NCBI GenBank assembly: GCA_002077045.2
Contig: KZ111151.1
Span: 1-64,000 of the forward strand
Reading direction: 5' to 3'
Length of the DNA stretch: 64,000 bases
Origin: Rachicladosporium sp. CCFEE 5018
Taxonomy: Eukaryota; Ascomycota; Dothideomycetes; Cladosporiales; Cladosporiaceae
The notes below the pieces were generated by a model. It did not search any database, was not told the DNA's origin, and worked only from the letters and a program-made list of their open reading frames with translations. Positions 30,356 to 41,229 of the stretch are shown piece by piece; position 1 is the stretch's first letter; the number at the start of each line of letters is the position of its first letter. The position numbers and the translations under genes are program-made.

Positions 30356-33300
30356 ATGCTTCTCGTCCACCAAACTGGCAGCGTCAAGATCGGCGAGGTA
30401 GTCCGGTACACTCTGACGTATACTCCGAGCAACGACCGCATACTTCCCACGCCCTCCCACCTCCATCTGAAGGTCAAAAACACCTCCGCTCTCCCTCTTC
30501 GCGCAGCCTTCATCCATGGCCCATACACCCTGCACGTGGCAGCATACCCCTCGACCTTCAACCCGCATCATAAGGTTGAGGAGCCCAAGAAGTATGGCGT
30601 GCCGGAGTATGAGCCCATGCTCAAGGCGGCGGGCAGCTGGCAGACGAAATTGACAGTGCCCGACGAGATCAGAGAGACCGGAGCGGACTTGGGGAAACGG
30701 AGGCACAGCAATCAGTCAGACCGTGACCTTGATCGTTTGGGTAATGAGGACGGTACAGCAGCAGTCACGTGGATTATTGAAGTGGCATCGCAGATTCTGT
30801 TTTCAGCAAGCGCGAGTGTGGACTTTGAAATACTAGTCGGACGAGACGAGCGAAGTCTGGATCTGGGCTTCGCTGCGGTGGCCGCGAGAGGCCATGGCGG
30901 GCCGGGACATGTCAGAGACCTGGAGAAGCAGAAGGCACGAACACAGACGGGACGACGATCGGCCCATCAAACCGCCGGAGTGTACTCGAAGGCTGTCAGG
31001 TTACGTGTGGAGGACGTGAACGCGTTATGGGATAAGCCTGCTATGCCGACGTGGGAGGGCGAAGATCCTGCGAGCGTGAAGACTGGGGAGAAAGCAGGCA
31101 CTTCAGAGGAGGTCGCCAATGAGAAGTCAAGCCAGATGCGCAAAAAGCTCCATCTAGTCGTGCTCACGCACGGTTTACACAGCAACGTTGGTGCAGACAT
31201 GCTCTTCCTAAAGGAGAGCATTGACGCGACGGTTGCGCAGGCGCGCATTGATGCCAAGAAGCGCAAGGAGACTTATCGAGCTCAGAGACGGGAGCGTAAG
31301 TCTCGACAAGATGCAAGCCAAGCAGCGGAAGGTGGTACGTTCACGAACGAGCAGGGTGATGAAGAGAAGACTGCGACCGCGCCCACCACGGGCGGCCAGG
31401 AAGAGATCGACTCTGACGATGAAGACTCTGACGACGAGGAGACCGTTGTCCGTGGGTTCAGCGGCAATGCTGCGCGCACCGAGAACGGCATTCAGTACTT
31501 GGGGAAGCGACTGGCGAAGTACATTCTCAAGATGACTTATCCGGACCAGCCTTTCCTACCCATCAAGAAGCCACTCACACGCAGTTTGACGGACACGTTC
31601 AAGTCGCAAGCAGAGAAGGACAAACGAGATGGCAAGCAGGTGCATCACGGAAGTAGCGTCCACGTTGAGAACGGTACGGAGAAGAAGGCAGAGGAGCTGC
31701 CATACCAATACACTAGCATCAGCTTTATCGGCCACAGCTTGGGTGGACTTGTCCAGACCTACGCCGTCGCATATATTCACAAGCATTCGCCGACGTTTTT
31801 CGAGAAGATCAAGCCCGTTAACTTCATTGCGATGGCGTCTCCGATGCTCGGACTGAGCAATGAGAATCCGATGTACGTCAAGTTTGCGCTTGATTTCGGA
31901 CTCGTGGGTCGGACTGGACAGGACCTTGGTCTTACTTGGAAACCTCCTGGGCTGGCGAGTGCACGTGATGGCTGGAACGCCATGATTGGCGGCCTCGGTG
32001 GCAACTCAAACCATCAGAACGAGGGAGATCCAGGCGCCAAGCCATTGCTTCGGATCTTGCCTACCGGTCCAGCTCATCAAGTGCTTCGCATGTTCCGAAA
32101 CAGGACCGTGTACTCGAATGTAGTTAATGATGGTATCGTGCCACTGCGGACTAGCTGTCTGCTGTTCCTCGACTGGCGCGGTCTCGGAAAGGTCGACAAA
32201 GCGCGGCGAGAGAACGGTCTCATTGGGACCGCTGCAGAATGGGCATGGAATGAGATCACCGGTGCGAATGCATCTGTTCAGCAGCCGCTGGATCACGTCA
32301 ATCCGCTAGCGTACAGCAACGATGACAGTGACAACGAACATGTTCGTGAAGGGGAAGGCGATACGGTTCCGCAACCAGACGAAGATGAGACGGCTGAAGA
32401 CAGCAAGAAGCTAACCAACCGCTTGAGCTTCACGAGGCCGAGATGAAGTCTGGAGCCATACTTTCGGACGGCGAAAATACTCAGCAAAAGGGCATGATGG
32501 ATCATGTCTGGGGCTGGTTTCGGCCAGCGTCCCCAGCCCCGTCGGCCGAGCAACAGCAGCAAGCTCTGTCGAAGAAGACGAAGAAAGCTCTTCGGCGAGG
32601 GCAAACCATGGGTCCCGGCGAGGATGAGCTTCCGGAGGAGGCTTTGGTAGGTCTTGAGGGTACAACCCCAAATCCCACGATCCAGCATCACAAAGGTGCC
32701 AGTTCTGGCCATAAACGCCCGGTAGCCAGCAAAGGCGACAGCTACCTCAATTCCAACACTGGCGAATTGCAAGCACCACCCAAGACATCCATCTTCGAGT
32801 CTGCAGGCGACATCCTGCACCCTCCCATGCCGAGCCGACAATGGATCACCGATCCTGGCAGCCGCTGTCGTACGATCTTCCACGATCGCGTCTACCATCC
32901 TGAAGACATTCCACCCCCACCGATCAAGCGACCTGGCACCAAACTCTCTCGTACCCTGTCTACCGAGAATATGCGCAAGTTCAGCTCGTCCAGCAGAGAA
33001 AGCACTCACAGCACCGACACAGTCGACAGCAGCGGCATGCGCGTCGAAGAGAAAATCGCACGTGCCTACCATCGCGACTTGAGCTGGCGTAAAGTCCTCG
33101 TCCGCCTCGAACCAGACGCACACAATAACATCATCGTCCGGCGAATGTTCGCGAACGCCTACGGTTGGCCCGTAGTAAAGCACCTCTGCGACACCCACTT
33201 CGCGGACACCTACAGCGCGCGGACTCGGGATGAAGCAGAGCCTGCTCGCGAACGCGCGCCACCGCTAGACGAGCCGATAGACTCCACCCGCGGAGAGGAG

Positions 33301-33879
33301 GTGCATGACCAGACTGCGCCGCGCGGACCGAAGAGGACGGATAGCGAAAATCGCGAAGCGCAGGATGAGTTGACGGAGCTCTCTAATAGCCAGCACGGGA
33401 GCGCGAGCTCGAAGTACAGACTTGAGAGGGCTGGGAGTGCGGTGTGGGATGATTCGCTTTTCGAAGGGCCGGATGACGATGATAGTGAGATTGATGAGAG
33501 GGGATTGATGCAGAGGATTCTGAATCCGCATCCGCCGAGGGTGCCGGAGCAGGTCTACACGCCACCGGGTAGTGTGTCGGCGCAAGGCGGACAGGAGCCG
33601 GTAGTCGCTTACACTGATGGTCATAGGGGTTTGGCACCTGTGAGTCCGACGGCGAAGAAGGGATCGAGAGTGGTATCAGGGCAAGGCACAGGTGGATCAA
33701 AAAGCGAAGCGAGTGTGAAGCCTACGTTTGATGCTGCGGATGTGGACAAGCCCGTTGTGGCGGAAAGTCTAGTAAGTGAGCCTGAGAGTCTAGACGGACC
33801 GGGCAGTATCGCTGAGGTTGGACTGAGAAACTGTGTGGAGGCGCAAATCTCGCCCATCAAGAAGAAGTCGGCAAAATGA
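30356..33879 (+). CDS. ROG1-type putative lipase/serine esterase (DUF676), frame broken at 32350-32446
   Basis: Start ATG 30356 (MLLVHQTGSVKIGEVV) matches the conserved start of fungal ROG1-like lipases. The first frame runs to TGA at 32446, the second from at latest 32443 to 33879; they overlap in an ATGA and are one frame apart. Both parts belong to one ~1,170-residue protein. Part 1 carries LVVLTHGLHSN, the nucleophile elbow ISFIGHSLGGLVQTYAVAY (Ser of GHSLGG) and VVNDGIVPLRTSCLLFLDW. Part 2 carries TIFHDRVYHPEDIPPPP, KIARAYHRDLSWRKVLVRLE and VVKHLCDTHFAD, which are normally the C-terminal half. No intron with good splice sites bridges them, so a one-base indel (real or an assembly error) anywhere in 32350-32446 is likely. 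In yeast Rog1 acts on lipid droplets as a monoacylglycerol lipase. Long acidic insert EEIDSDDEDSDDEE in part 1. Confidence 0.82.
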
Positions 33880-34000
33880 CCACTTGGAGCTGAGCAATGT
33901 ACATAGGCTTTCGTCGCCCGGGTATCTGTCTATAGCCATACACACCATCTTACACTATCCTCCACCCTCCCCTCCCCACCTCCCAGTCCGTCTCTCGACC

Positions 34001-34956
34001 TCATACCTTCCTCACCTGCCCCGCCTGGGCCCCCGACACCTCCTTCAACGGATACTTCAGCTCATCGTCCCTCCTCATCCAGTGCTTCCGTCTCTTCTTC
34101 GTAACCGCATGCTCCACGATCATCTCCTTCGCGTGGTCCCTCACGAAGCCTTTAATATACCGTGGATCCCAGAGCTCGCTAGCGATACCGAGGTCTTTGC
34201 AGCACCGCATCAGGGCGTTGGATTTGCAGCCTTCGGTCGCTGTGGGGATGCCGTCGGGGTCGAAGTATTGTTGCTCGCCGCGGGCTATGGAGACGAGTCT
34301 GCGTCGTAACAGTCAGCAGAGGGTCATGAATCGCTGGGTGAAGGGGGATGAATTTACCGGCCGCCGCAGACGAGTCCGTATTCCCGGGTTACCAGTTTCC
34401 CCGTTACTATCGTCTCGCCTCTCGGCGCTAGACCCCATCCTCCTGGCCCAAACACACGATTCAGAATCCGCCGGTACTTTATCTCAGGCAGGTACAATAT
34501 CCCATCCGGTTTGATCTCGATGTCGTTCGTGTCCACCGCAGCCATGAGTAGCTGTCCTTGCTCCGGAGAGAAGGGCGTGGAGGAGAGACCATGGTAGGAG
34601 CGCGTCCAGTCTACCTGCTTTTCGTGCTCGTCGAGGAACGGGGGAGGGTCGATCAGGCCGTCTGTGAGAGAGTGGAGGGGGGAGGGCGTGAGGGCGTGGT
34701 CTGCGGGAAGATTACTGGCGGATGAGCTATGAGGAGCGGGAGGCTGGGGAGCAGGCCGAGATGCAGTTTTCGGTGGTGTCGATGTTGCAGTCGCTGCCGC
34801 GGCCTGTTGCCATGCTCGAGGCGTTTGGGAGAGATGGCGGCGACATTGATATTGGCGGACTGCTGTGCGCGCTGTGTGAGATCGCGACGTACATGCTGGG
34901 CCGAAGATGGATCCGAGCAAGCCTGCGCCCGCTCTTACGGGTCTTGACGAAGCCAT
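34001..34956 (-). CDS. mgm101: Mitochondrial genome maintenance protein Mgm101
   Basis: Two exons, 34956-34358 and 34298-34001, with a 59-nt intron (donor GTAAAT, GCTGAC branch, acceptor GACGCAG); 298 aa from MASSRPVRAG. In-frame ATGs at 34980 and 35013 are alternatives; an out-of-frame ATG further up is quickly closed by TGA. The N-terminus is Arg-rich and fits a mitochondrial presequence. The conserved core begins DWTRSYHGLS, then IKPDGILYLPEIKYRRILN, VFGPGGWGLAPRGE and, after the splice, LVSIARGEQQYFDPDG, ATEGCKSNALMRCCKDLG and ELWDPRYI. The tail is basic. Mgm101 is a Rad52-related single-strand-annealing protein required to keep and repair mtDNA. It lies 267 bp downstream of coa4 on the same strand. 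Confidence 0.92.
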
Positions 34957-35223
34957 GTTGCCTCGATATGAGTGTCTCATGATTACTGCATTGGGAAAGT
35001 CGAAGTCGTTCATGTCGAGGGCATGGTCCGAGCTTGGGTGGATGGAGAGCTCTCGAGACTTGAGCACCATTGGATTGCATTAGGCTGTATACAATTAGGC
35101 GATATCTTACCTATTCCAAGGACGACCGCAGAGAGATCTACAGTGCATCGGCAGCACCTGCTAAACGAAAGACGTCCGCCGTGACCGTCAACGCCACTAA
35201 GCTAAGATATCGAAAACCCTCCC

Positions 35224-35658
35224 TCAGACATCCTTCGCGTCCGTCCGCTCATCGTTCCCCTGCCTCTTCCAACACTGCTTGAACGACTCCATCTGGCACG
35301 GTCAGTCAGTACAGCTCAAGTCTGTGAACCCTCGGTCGGACAGTGCTGAGATGTCGGTAGGTTCGGAGTTTCGCTCGCCACTTACTTCCTCTTTGCAAGC
35401 TCGCCAGTCTTTCTTCTCAAAGAAGCAGTCATTCAACTTCGTGTTCTCCTCTGAATCTCGTCAGCCGTTCCTCTTGAAATTCAGCGCTTCGATCTGGACC
35501 GCTCACCTGCACAGCCTGTGCTGAAGATCCTCGTGTCCCTGCGTGGCGTTAGTCGAGTTCATCGACCTGGAGTTCTCGGAATCAGCAACTCACCATTCAT
35601 CAGGTTCGTCATCATCTTCCACATCTTCGGGCTTTCTTTGATCATCTGCGTTCGACAT
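35224..35658 (-). CDS. coa4: Twin CX9C mitochondrial protein Coa4 (Cmc3)
   Basis: Four short exons, 35658-35594, 35538-35507, 35450-35386 and 35292-35224; 76 aa. Introns are 55, 56 and 93 nt, each with GT-AG ends and a CTAAC/CTGAC-type branch, and every phase fits. The start MSNADDQRKPED is preferred; an in-frame ATG at 35784 would add 42 residues. The protein is DEWDTRIFSTGC, then AEENTKLND, C, FFEKKDWRA, C, KEEMESFKQ and CW. That gives two C-x9-C pairs and the DWRxC signature of Coa4. Such proteins are imported into the intermembrane space by Mia40 and assist assembly of cytochrome c oxidase. It is divergent from BPL1 with about 270 bp between starts. Confidence 0.88.
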
Positions 35659-35929
35659 CACTGTTTCTGTCTCCTCGAATGGGGTTGGTGTGGAGGGGAC
35701 AGGTTCAGTGAATGGGAAGAGGATATGTACCTCCGGGCACGTGACCTCGATCTCTCCCGAAGTCCCTAAACTATGCTCGGCCACCTATCAACAGCACTTG
35801 AAAGCTAACAGAATATGTAGGCTGTCCTCTGAGAGCGATCATCTGGTCGAAACCTTGAGCAGCGTTGTACCGTGTCTTTTCGGGGTGCATCAACTTAGAG
35901 ATAACGGTCAAGCTGTTATACCCAAGAGG

Positions 35930-37951
35930 ATGACCACCAAAATCAACGTTTTGATCTACGCCGGACCAGGCTCTACGACATCGTCAGTCAAGCACGCTAC
36001 GTGGTCACTCCGTCGTCTGCTCCCCAATTACGCCGTCATCAGCGTGTCCGCAGATCAGATACTGAAAGAACCATGGATGTCAACCTGTGCTCTGTTAGTA
36101 ATACCCGGAGGCGCTGATATGGGCTACTGTCGTATCCTCAATGGTGAAGGCAATCGCCGGATCAAGCAGTATGTTGAAATGGGTGGCAGGTACCTGGGAC
36201 TGTGTGCGGGCGGCTATTATGGCTGTGCTAAGTGCGAGTTCGAGGTCGGCGTCAAGGGGATGGAGGTCATCGGCGAGAGGGAGCTAGCATTCTTTCCCGG
36301 AACGTGCAAAGGGCTGGCATTTCCTGGCTTTGTATACCATTCGGAAGCTGGCATGAGGGCAGCAGAGCTAAAGGTCGCGACGAAGCAATTTGCGGATGTA
36401 GAAGCTGCTGTGCCCGAGAGGCTCAAGGCTTACTATAACGGCGGCGGCTTCTTCGTGGACGCTATGAAGTACGCCGACAAAGGTGTCGAGATCCTAGCGA
36501 CATATGAAGACCAAGTGGCAACAGCTGACGAGCAAAAAAGTAACAAAGCTGCGATCGTGTACTGCAAGGTCGGCGAGGGTAGTGTCATCCTGACAGGACC
36601 ACATCCCGAATTCTCTGGCACAAATCTCAATCGAGATGAGCCTACAGGGCCTCAAGGCTACGATAAGCTAGTCGATGCCTTGGTAGAGGATGAGCAATAT
36701 CGAATTCTCTTTATGACAGCATGTTTGCGCAAACTTGGGCTGGACATTCGAGCAGAAACACAGCATTCAGTGCCATCGCTTTCTGGTCTGCATCTGACTG
36801 CTTCCCAACCAATCGTCGTTTCGGAGCTGCTACAAAGCTGGCAGGAGGCTGGCCTCATAGCCGATAACGTGATCAAGGGGGAGAATGACACGTTTCTCAT
36901 CGGAAGCGCCTTGCAAAGTGATGCTTTCGATCTGGGTCGCGTGAAGGCGGCGGTAGCCACTGCATCGGACCCAGTGGGAGGCCTAGAACCCGAAGATCCC
37001 CCTAAGACACTGATGGCCCACGAGACATCCTTGCCACAGTCCAAAGACACGCCCAACTTCGATCACCATGCCTTCTACACGCACCTACGCAACTATCACA
37101 GTCAACAGAAGGAGTCAGAAGCTACATTTGGCAAGGTCCTGATCTACGGCGAAGTGGTGACAAGTACCAGTACAATGCTCGAGAAGAACCCCACCTGGCT
37201 CGCCGAACTCCCAAATGGCCTCACAGCAACGGCCACAACACAACTCGCCGGCCGAGGGCGAGGAACGAATGTCTGGGTAAGTCCACCCGGCAGCCTCATG
37301 TTCAGCACAGTCATGCGCCACTCCCTCGCCCTTTCCACTTCAGCGCCCGTAGTCTTCGTGCAATACCTCGCCGCGCTCGCCATAGTGGCCGGCATCCAAA
37401 CCTACGACAAAGGCTATGCCCGCCTCCCAGTCCGTCTAAAATGGCCAAACGACATTTACGCGCTGGATCCCACAAAACCCGCCAGCGAGAACGCCTGCGT
37501 CAAGATCGGCGGCATACTAGTGAACTCCAGCTACGCCGGAGGAAACTTCACCCTCATCGTCGGCATCGGCCTCAACGTCCTCAACGCCGCACCAACAACC
37601 TCGATCGCCCAACTAGCAGCCAAAGCCGCCCTCCCCGCCCCCTCTCTCGAGCGTCTCCTCGCGTCTATCCTAGCGAACTTCGAAGGACTATACCTTCGTT
37701 TCTGCCGGACTGGCTTCGACACGGTCTTCGAGCAGAGCTACTATCGCTCTTGGCTGCATAGCGAGCAGATCGTTACGTTAGAGACGCAGGGGGGAGTGAA
37801 GGCGAGGATCAAGGGGATTTCGACGGATTGGGGGTTGCTTGTTGCGGAGGAGTTGGGGTTTGGGGATCGTGAGACGGGGAAGAGGTGGGAGTTGCAGAGT
37901 GATAGTAATTCGTTTGATTTCTTCAGAGGATTGGTGAGGAGGAAGATCTGA
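35930..37951 (+). CDS. BPL1: Biotin-protein ligase (holocarboxylase synthetase), Bpl1
   Basis: 673 aa from the ATG at 35930 (MTTKINVLIYAGPG), intronless, against 690 aa in yeast Bpl1. The frame stays open upstream but that part overlaps the coa4 promoter and is not conserved. The N-terminal half is a glutamine-amidotransferase-like domain with LLVIPGGADMGYCR and YLGLCAGGYYG, usual for fungal Bpl1. The C-terminal ligase domain shows GEVVTSTSTML, the biotinyl-AMP loop AGRGRGTNVWVSPPGSL, VRLKWPNDIYA, GGILVNSSYAGG and VGIGLNVLN. The small C-terminal SH3-like domain follows with VKARIKGISTDWGLLV. Bpl1 attaches biotin to acetyl-CoA carboxylase, pyruvate carboxylase and other carboxylases in cytosol and mitochondria. 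All catalytic motifs are intact. Confidence 0.95.
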   Translation: MTTKINVLIYAGPGSTTSSVKHATWSLRRLLPNYAVISVSADQILKEPWMSTCALLVIPGGADMGYCRILNGEGNRRIKQYVEMGGRYLGLCAGGYYGCAKCEFEVGVKGMEVIGERELAFFPGTCKGLAFPGFVYHSEAGMRAAELKVATKQFADVEAAVPERLKAYYNGGGFFVDAMKYADKGVEILATYEDQVATADEQKSNKAAIVYCKVGEGSVILTGPHPEFSGTNLNRDEPTGPQGYDKLVDALVEDEQYRILFMTACLRKLGLDIRAETQHSVPSLSGLHLTASQPIVVSELLQSWQEAGLIADNVIKGENDTFLIGSALQSDAFDLGRVKAAVATASDPVGGLEPEDPPKTLMAHETSLPQSKDTPNFDHHAFYTHLRNYHSQQKESEATFGKVLIYGEVVTSTSTMLEKNPTWLAELPNGLTATATTQLAGRGRGTNVWVSPPGSLMFSTVMRHSLALSTSAPVVFVQYLAALAIVAGIQTYDKGYARLPVRLKWPNDIYALDPTKPASENACVKIGGILVNSSYAGGNFTLIVGIGLNVLNAAPTTSIAQLAAKAALPAPSLERLLASILANFEGLYLRFCRTGFDTVFEQSYYRSWLHSEQIVTLETQGGVKARIKGISTDWGLLVAEELGFGDRETGKRWELQSDSNSFDFFRGLVRRKI

Positions 37952-38787
37952 GGGGCTCATTGAGCACGAAGCGGCAGATGGCTGCATTCCACACGGCACG
38001 AATATTGAGCCTCGCATGAGCATAGTTGTCTGCATGCCGGCGCTGCCCATACTTTCAACAATGTCACGGCACATCTCCGCTATGACGACGCATTTACCGC
38101 GAGCTACTCAATGCAAAGATATCTGCGCCTACTGCCAGGTCCGGAACATCATGGTGTCCGGGAATTGACTACATGTAGGGCGATGCGATACTGGGGCCAG
38201 CACCGACACCCTTTGCTGCTTGATCGGATACATTCGACGTTGTGCTGTCAGACATCACGACCACTCCTATCAATTTGCCTCACGGTTGATCGAGTGATGG
38301 CCGGTACTTTGCGCTGCGCACTGTATCATGAGTGTGGACGTCTTGCCCGACAAGCTCATTCATGACTGCCGCCGCATGCCAGGAGTGGGAACTTCTGAGC
38401 TGAACGGTTCGACTTGGTTTGGGAATTTATTACACTGGTTCTCGGAGATGTGGACCCAACACTGCCCCCAATACCCAATAAAACATCGAAAATTGAAAGA
38501 GGCCAAAGTTCAGCTAGCTAGTGGAGCTCGCTTGTGGCTCTTCACTGTTGCTGGCGAGCTCAATGCTGCATGCGATTACAAAGCTTTACAGAGTCCCAAC
38601 CCTCCGCATTACCCCAGCATTACCCCAGTCTGGGGTTCCGCACGAACGTCCCTTGGTCTGGGCTAGCATCGCATAAGGATCTACAGTGCATACAAGACCG
38701 ATCGACGAGTAGCATTTATGCGAAGTGCCCTATCTCACTTGAAAATCGCTGCATTGGCCTGATCACTGGCCGTTCACGTCAACGATC
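37952..38787. other. Intergenic between BPL1 and the TRI12-like transporter
   Basis: 836 bp. Plus-strand frames such as 38328-38666 show no motif. It should contain the transporter promoter. A short direct repeat of the form GCATTACCCCA occurs near 38606-38625. Confidence 0.55.
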
Positions 38788-40615
38788 ATGTCCGCTATTA
38801 GGACATCCGACAGCAAGGTCGAGGAGACGGCAAGCACACATCTCGAAGACGTTCCGTCCAATGCGACTGAAGTCAAGCAGCCGGGAGTAACAGCAAGAGC
38901 CTTAGTCATTGTAGTTGTAAGTACGTCAAAGGATCTGCAATTGCGTTCTCACTGACTGCATCAAAGGCCATCAACACGATCTACTTCGCACAGCTTGTCA
39001 ACATCGTCGGCTCGGGATCGCTTGCAAGAGATATTACCGCGGTCGTCGGCGGCTCAACGGAGTCGGTATGGTTTACGTCGACCATCGCAATCCTCACTGC
39101 TGTTCTCAGTCCACGTGTCAGTCAAGCTGCCGATCTGTGGGGCCGACGCTGGATTCTGGTCGCCCTGACGGCGTGTGGCTGCATTGGAGCGATCATCGTG
39201 TCTCGGGCGACCAACGTCGGCCAAGTCATAGCTGGCTTCACAGTCGGAGGCATCTGCTACGGCGCCCAGCCACTCTTACATGCAGTGACAAGCGAGGTGC
39301 TCCCTAGGAAGTACAGGGCATGGGCGCAAGCCAGTGTGAACGTGTCAGCTTCGCTCGGCGGCATCTATGCTCTTCTCGTCGGCGGAGCCCTCACTCGCAA
39401 CCAGCGACCAGAGAATTTCCGGACGTACTGGTACACTGCTGCGGGTATCTACGCCATTGCAGCACTCATCGTAGCGGTGCTGTATCGGCCGCCGCCTCGC
39501 GAGCTACAAGTCACACTGACCACCAATGAGAAGCTTCGACATCTCGATTGGCTTGGGTACGCCTTGCTCGTGTCCTCATTGACACTTTTCTCACTCGGTC
39601 TCTCATGGGCACAGAACCCACTGCCATGGACGAGTCCTGCTGTGTTAGCGCCACTGATTATCGGAGTAGCTCTCGTTGGCGCTTTGCTCCTGTACGAGAT
39701 ACGCTTTAAGAAGGATGGTCTACTGCATCACGATCTCTTCCGACATCGCAACTTCCCCATTTCGCTCTTTTGCATTTTCACCGAAGGTCTCAGTTTCTAC
39801 TGCGCCAATAATTACTTCGCATTCGAAGTCGGTACGCTTTACACACACGATGCCCTACGAGTTGGCCTTCACTACAGCATTACCTTCTACTGCTTGATCT
39901 TCTTCGCACTGCTCGCCGCAGTCTATTGCTCGGCAGTCAAAGCTGTGCGGCTTCCTACTTGCGCGGCTTTCACGATGTTCGCCCTCTTCAACGCGTTGAT
40001 GGCAACGATCCGTACAACCACACCCGAAGCGAATCTTTGGGGCTACGCGATCTTCCTAGGCGCTGCTCTCGGCGTTTGTCTGACCAGTCTTGTCACTGCC
40101 GCTCAATTCGCAACACCTCCGGCCCTGATTGCGATTACCTCTGGCTTGATGATCGGCATGCGGAGTCTTGGAGGCGTCGTCGGACTCGCCATCTATGGCG
40201 CGATCTTCAACGCAGCGCTGAGCTCAAACATAGCCAGTCGTGTGGCTGGCGCGTCGATTGCACTCGATCTGCCACGGACTTCCGTGGCTGGCCTCATTGG
40301 TGCTCTCAGCGCCGGTGATATGACAGGTGCTTTGGCAATACCTGGAGTGACACCCACTATCTTAGAGGCCGCCGGTGGAGGTCTGCAGCGAAGCTTCGTG
40401 ATCGCGTTTCGGAATGTATGGATTGCAGCAGCGAGCTTTTCGCTGGCAGCCGTCGTTGGTAAGTCGTCATCGGAATCGGAGTGTCTCCAATCTTCATGCT
40501 GACACTTTCCGAAGCTTCGCTGTTTCTCGTTGACCCTAAGTCGTCCTTCGACGAGCGTGTAGATGCGCCGCTGAAAGTCCTGCCGCTTCACGTGCAGAGT
40601 AAAGGCTACATCTAG
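38788..40615 (+). CDS. MFS efflux transporter, TRI12-like (trichothecene/siderophore pump family)
   Basis: Exons 38788-38916, 38967-40458 and 40515-40615; 573 aa. Introns are 50 and 56 nt (donors GTAAGT, CTGAC branches). Both outer exons are needed: the first supplies MSAIRTSDSKVEE and the start of helix 1 (ARALVIVVAIN), the last the tail ASLFLVDPKSSFDERV typical of the family. Many hydrophobic helices follow with AINTIYFAQLVNIVG, the motif A-like loop LWGRRWILVALTACG, and GFTVGGICYGAQPLL with SEVLPRKYR. The fungal TRI12 family exports mycotoxins or siderophores with proton antiport; this protein's cargo is not deducible, and no biosynthetic genes lie nearby. It is convergent with RAD26. Confidence 0.87.
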
Positions 40616-41229
40616 TGACGCTATCTTCAAGCTCTATAGAGTAGACCACTTCAAAATCCCATCATGGCATTTCAGTGGCGTAGGGACGATGTGCCCGAAT
40701 TTGCAAGCCTCACAAGACTCACAACTAGTCGACGGCCGGCTGTCAAGCAGAATGAACGCCCGAATACGATACGTAATCGTGATTTGTGTGGCATGAGCGG
40801 GCTGCAGTATATCAACTGAAAGCGCACGGCTGACCGCCGCTGAGATTATTGCCGCGCCGCGAGCCTACAATCGACTGGCTGTTGCTCCGTGCTTCGTAAG
40901 ATGTCAGTCGGCGAAGAGCTCTTCCGACTCTCCACTTCGACTTCCCCAAATACTTGACGGAGTCCCCGCGCATCTATCAACTCGATCATATCATCGATGC
41001 CGATGGGAGGTGTCATCGAGAAGCCGCAGGTTGCTCGTCGTGCATAGTCCTCAGCGCGTACAATCGCACGTTTCTCTCTCACTGACGAGATTGTGTGAGG
41101 ACTCACAGCCGCAGCCGTCACAATAACGGCACAGGCCAGGTCTGAGCATTCTGAGAGACACAGCTTGATTCTCTCATCACATTCATAAAATTTCATGCCC
41201 TAGTCCTGCCACTCCAGGCTGTCTGACCA
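40616..41229. other. Convergent 3' region, transporter and RAD26
   Basis: 614 bp. It contains a minus-strand ATG frame of 116 codons (40846-41196) beginning MKFYECDERIKLCL. It has no known motif, lies right behind the RAD26 stop, and I do not accept it as a gene without transcripts. Confidence 0.5.

Noticed and set aside
40846..41196. Minus-strand ATG frame of 116 codons behind RAD26
   Set aside because: No motif or splice evidence; too short and too close to the RAD26 stop to accept from sequence alone.
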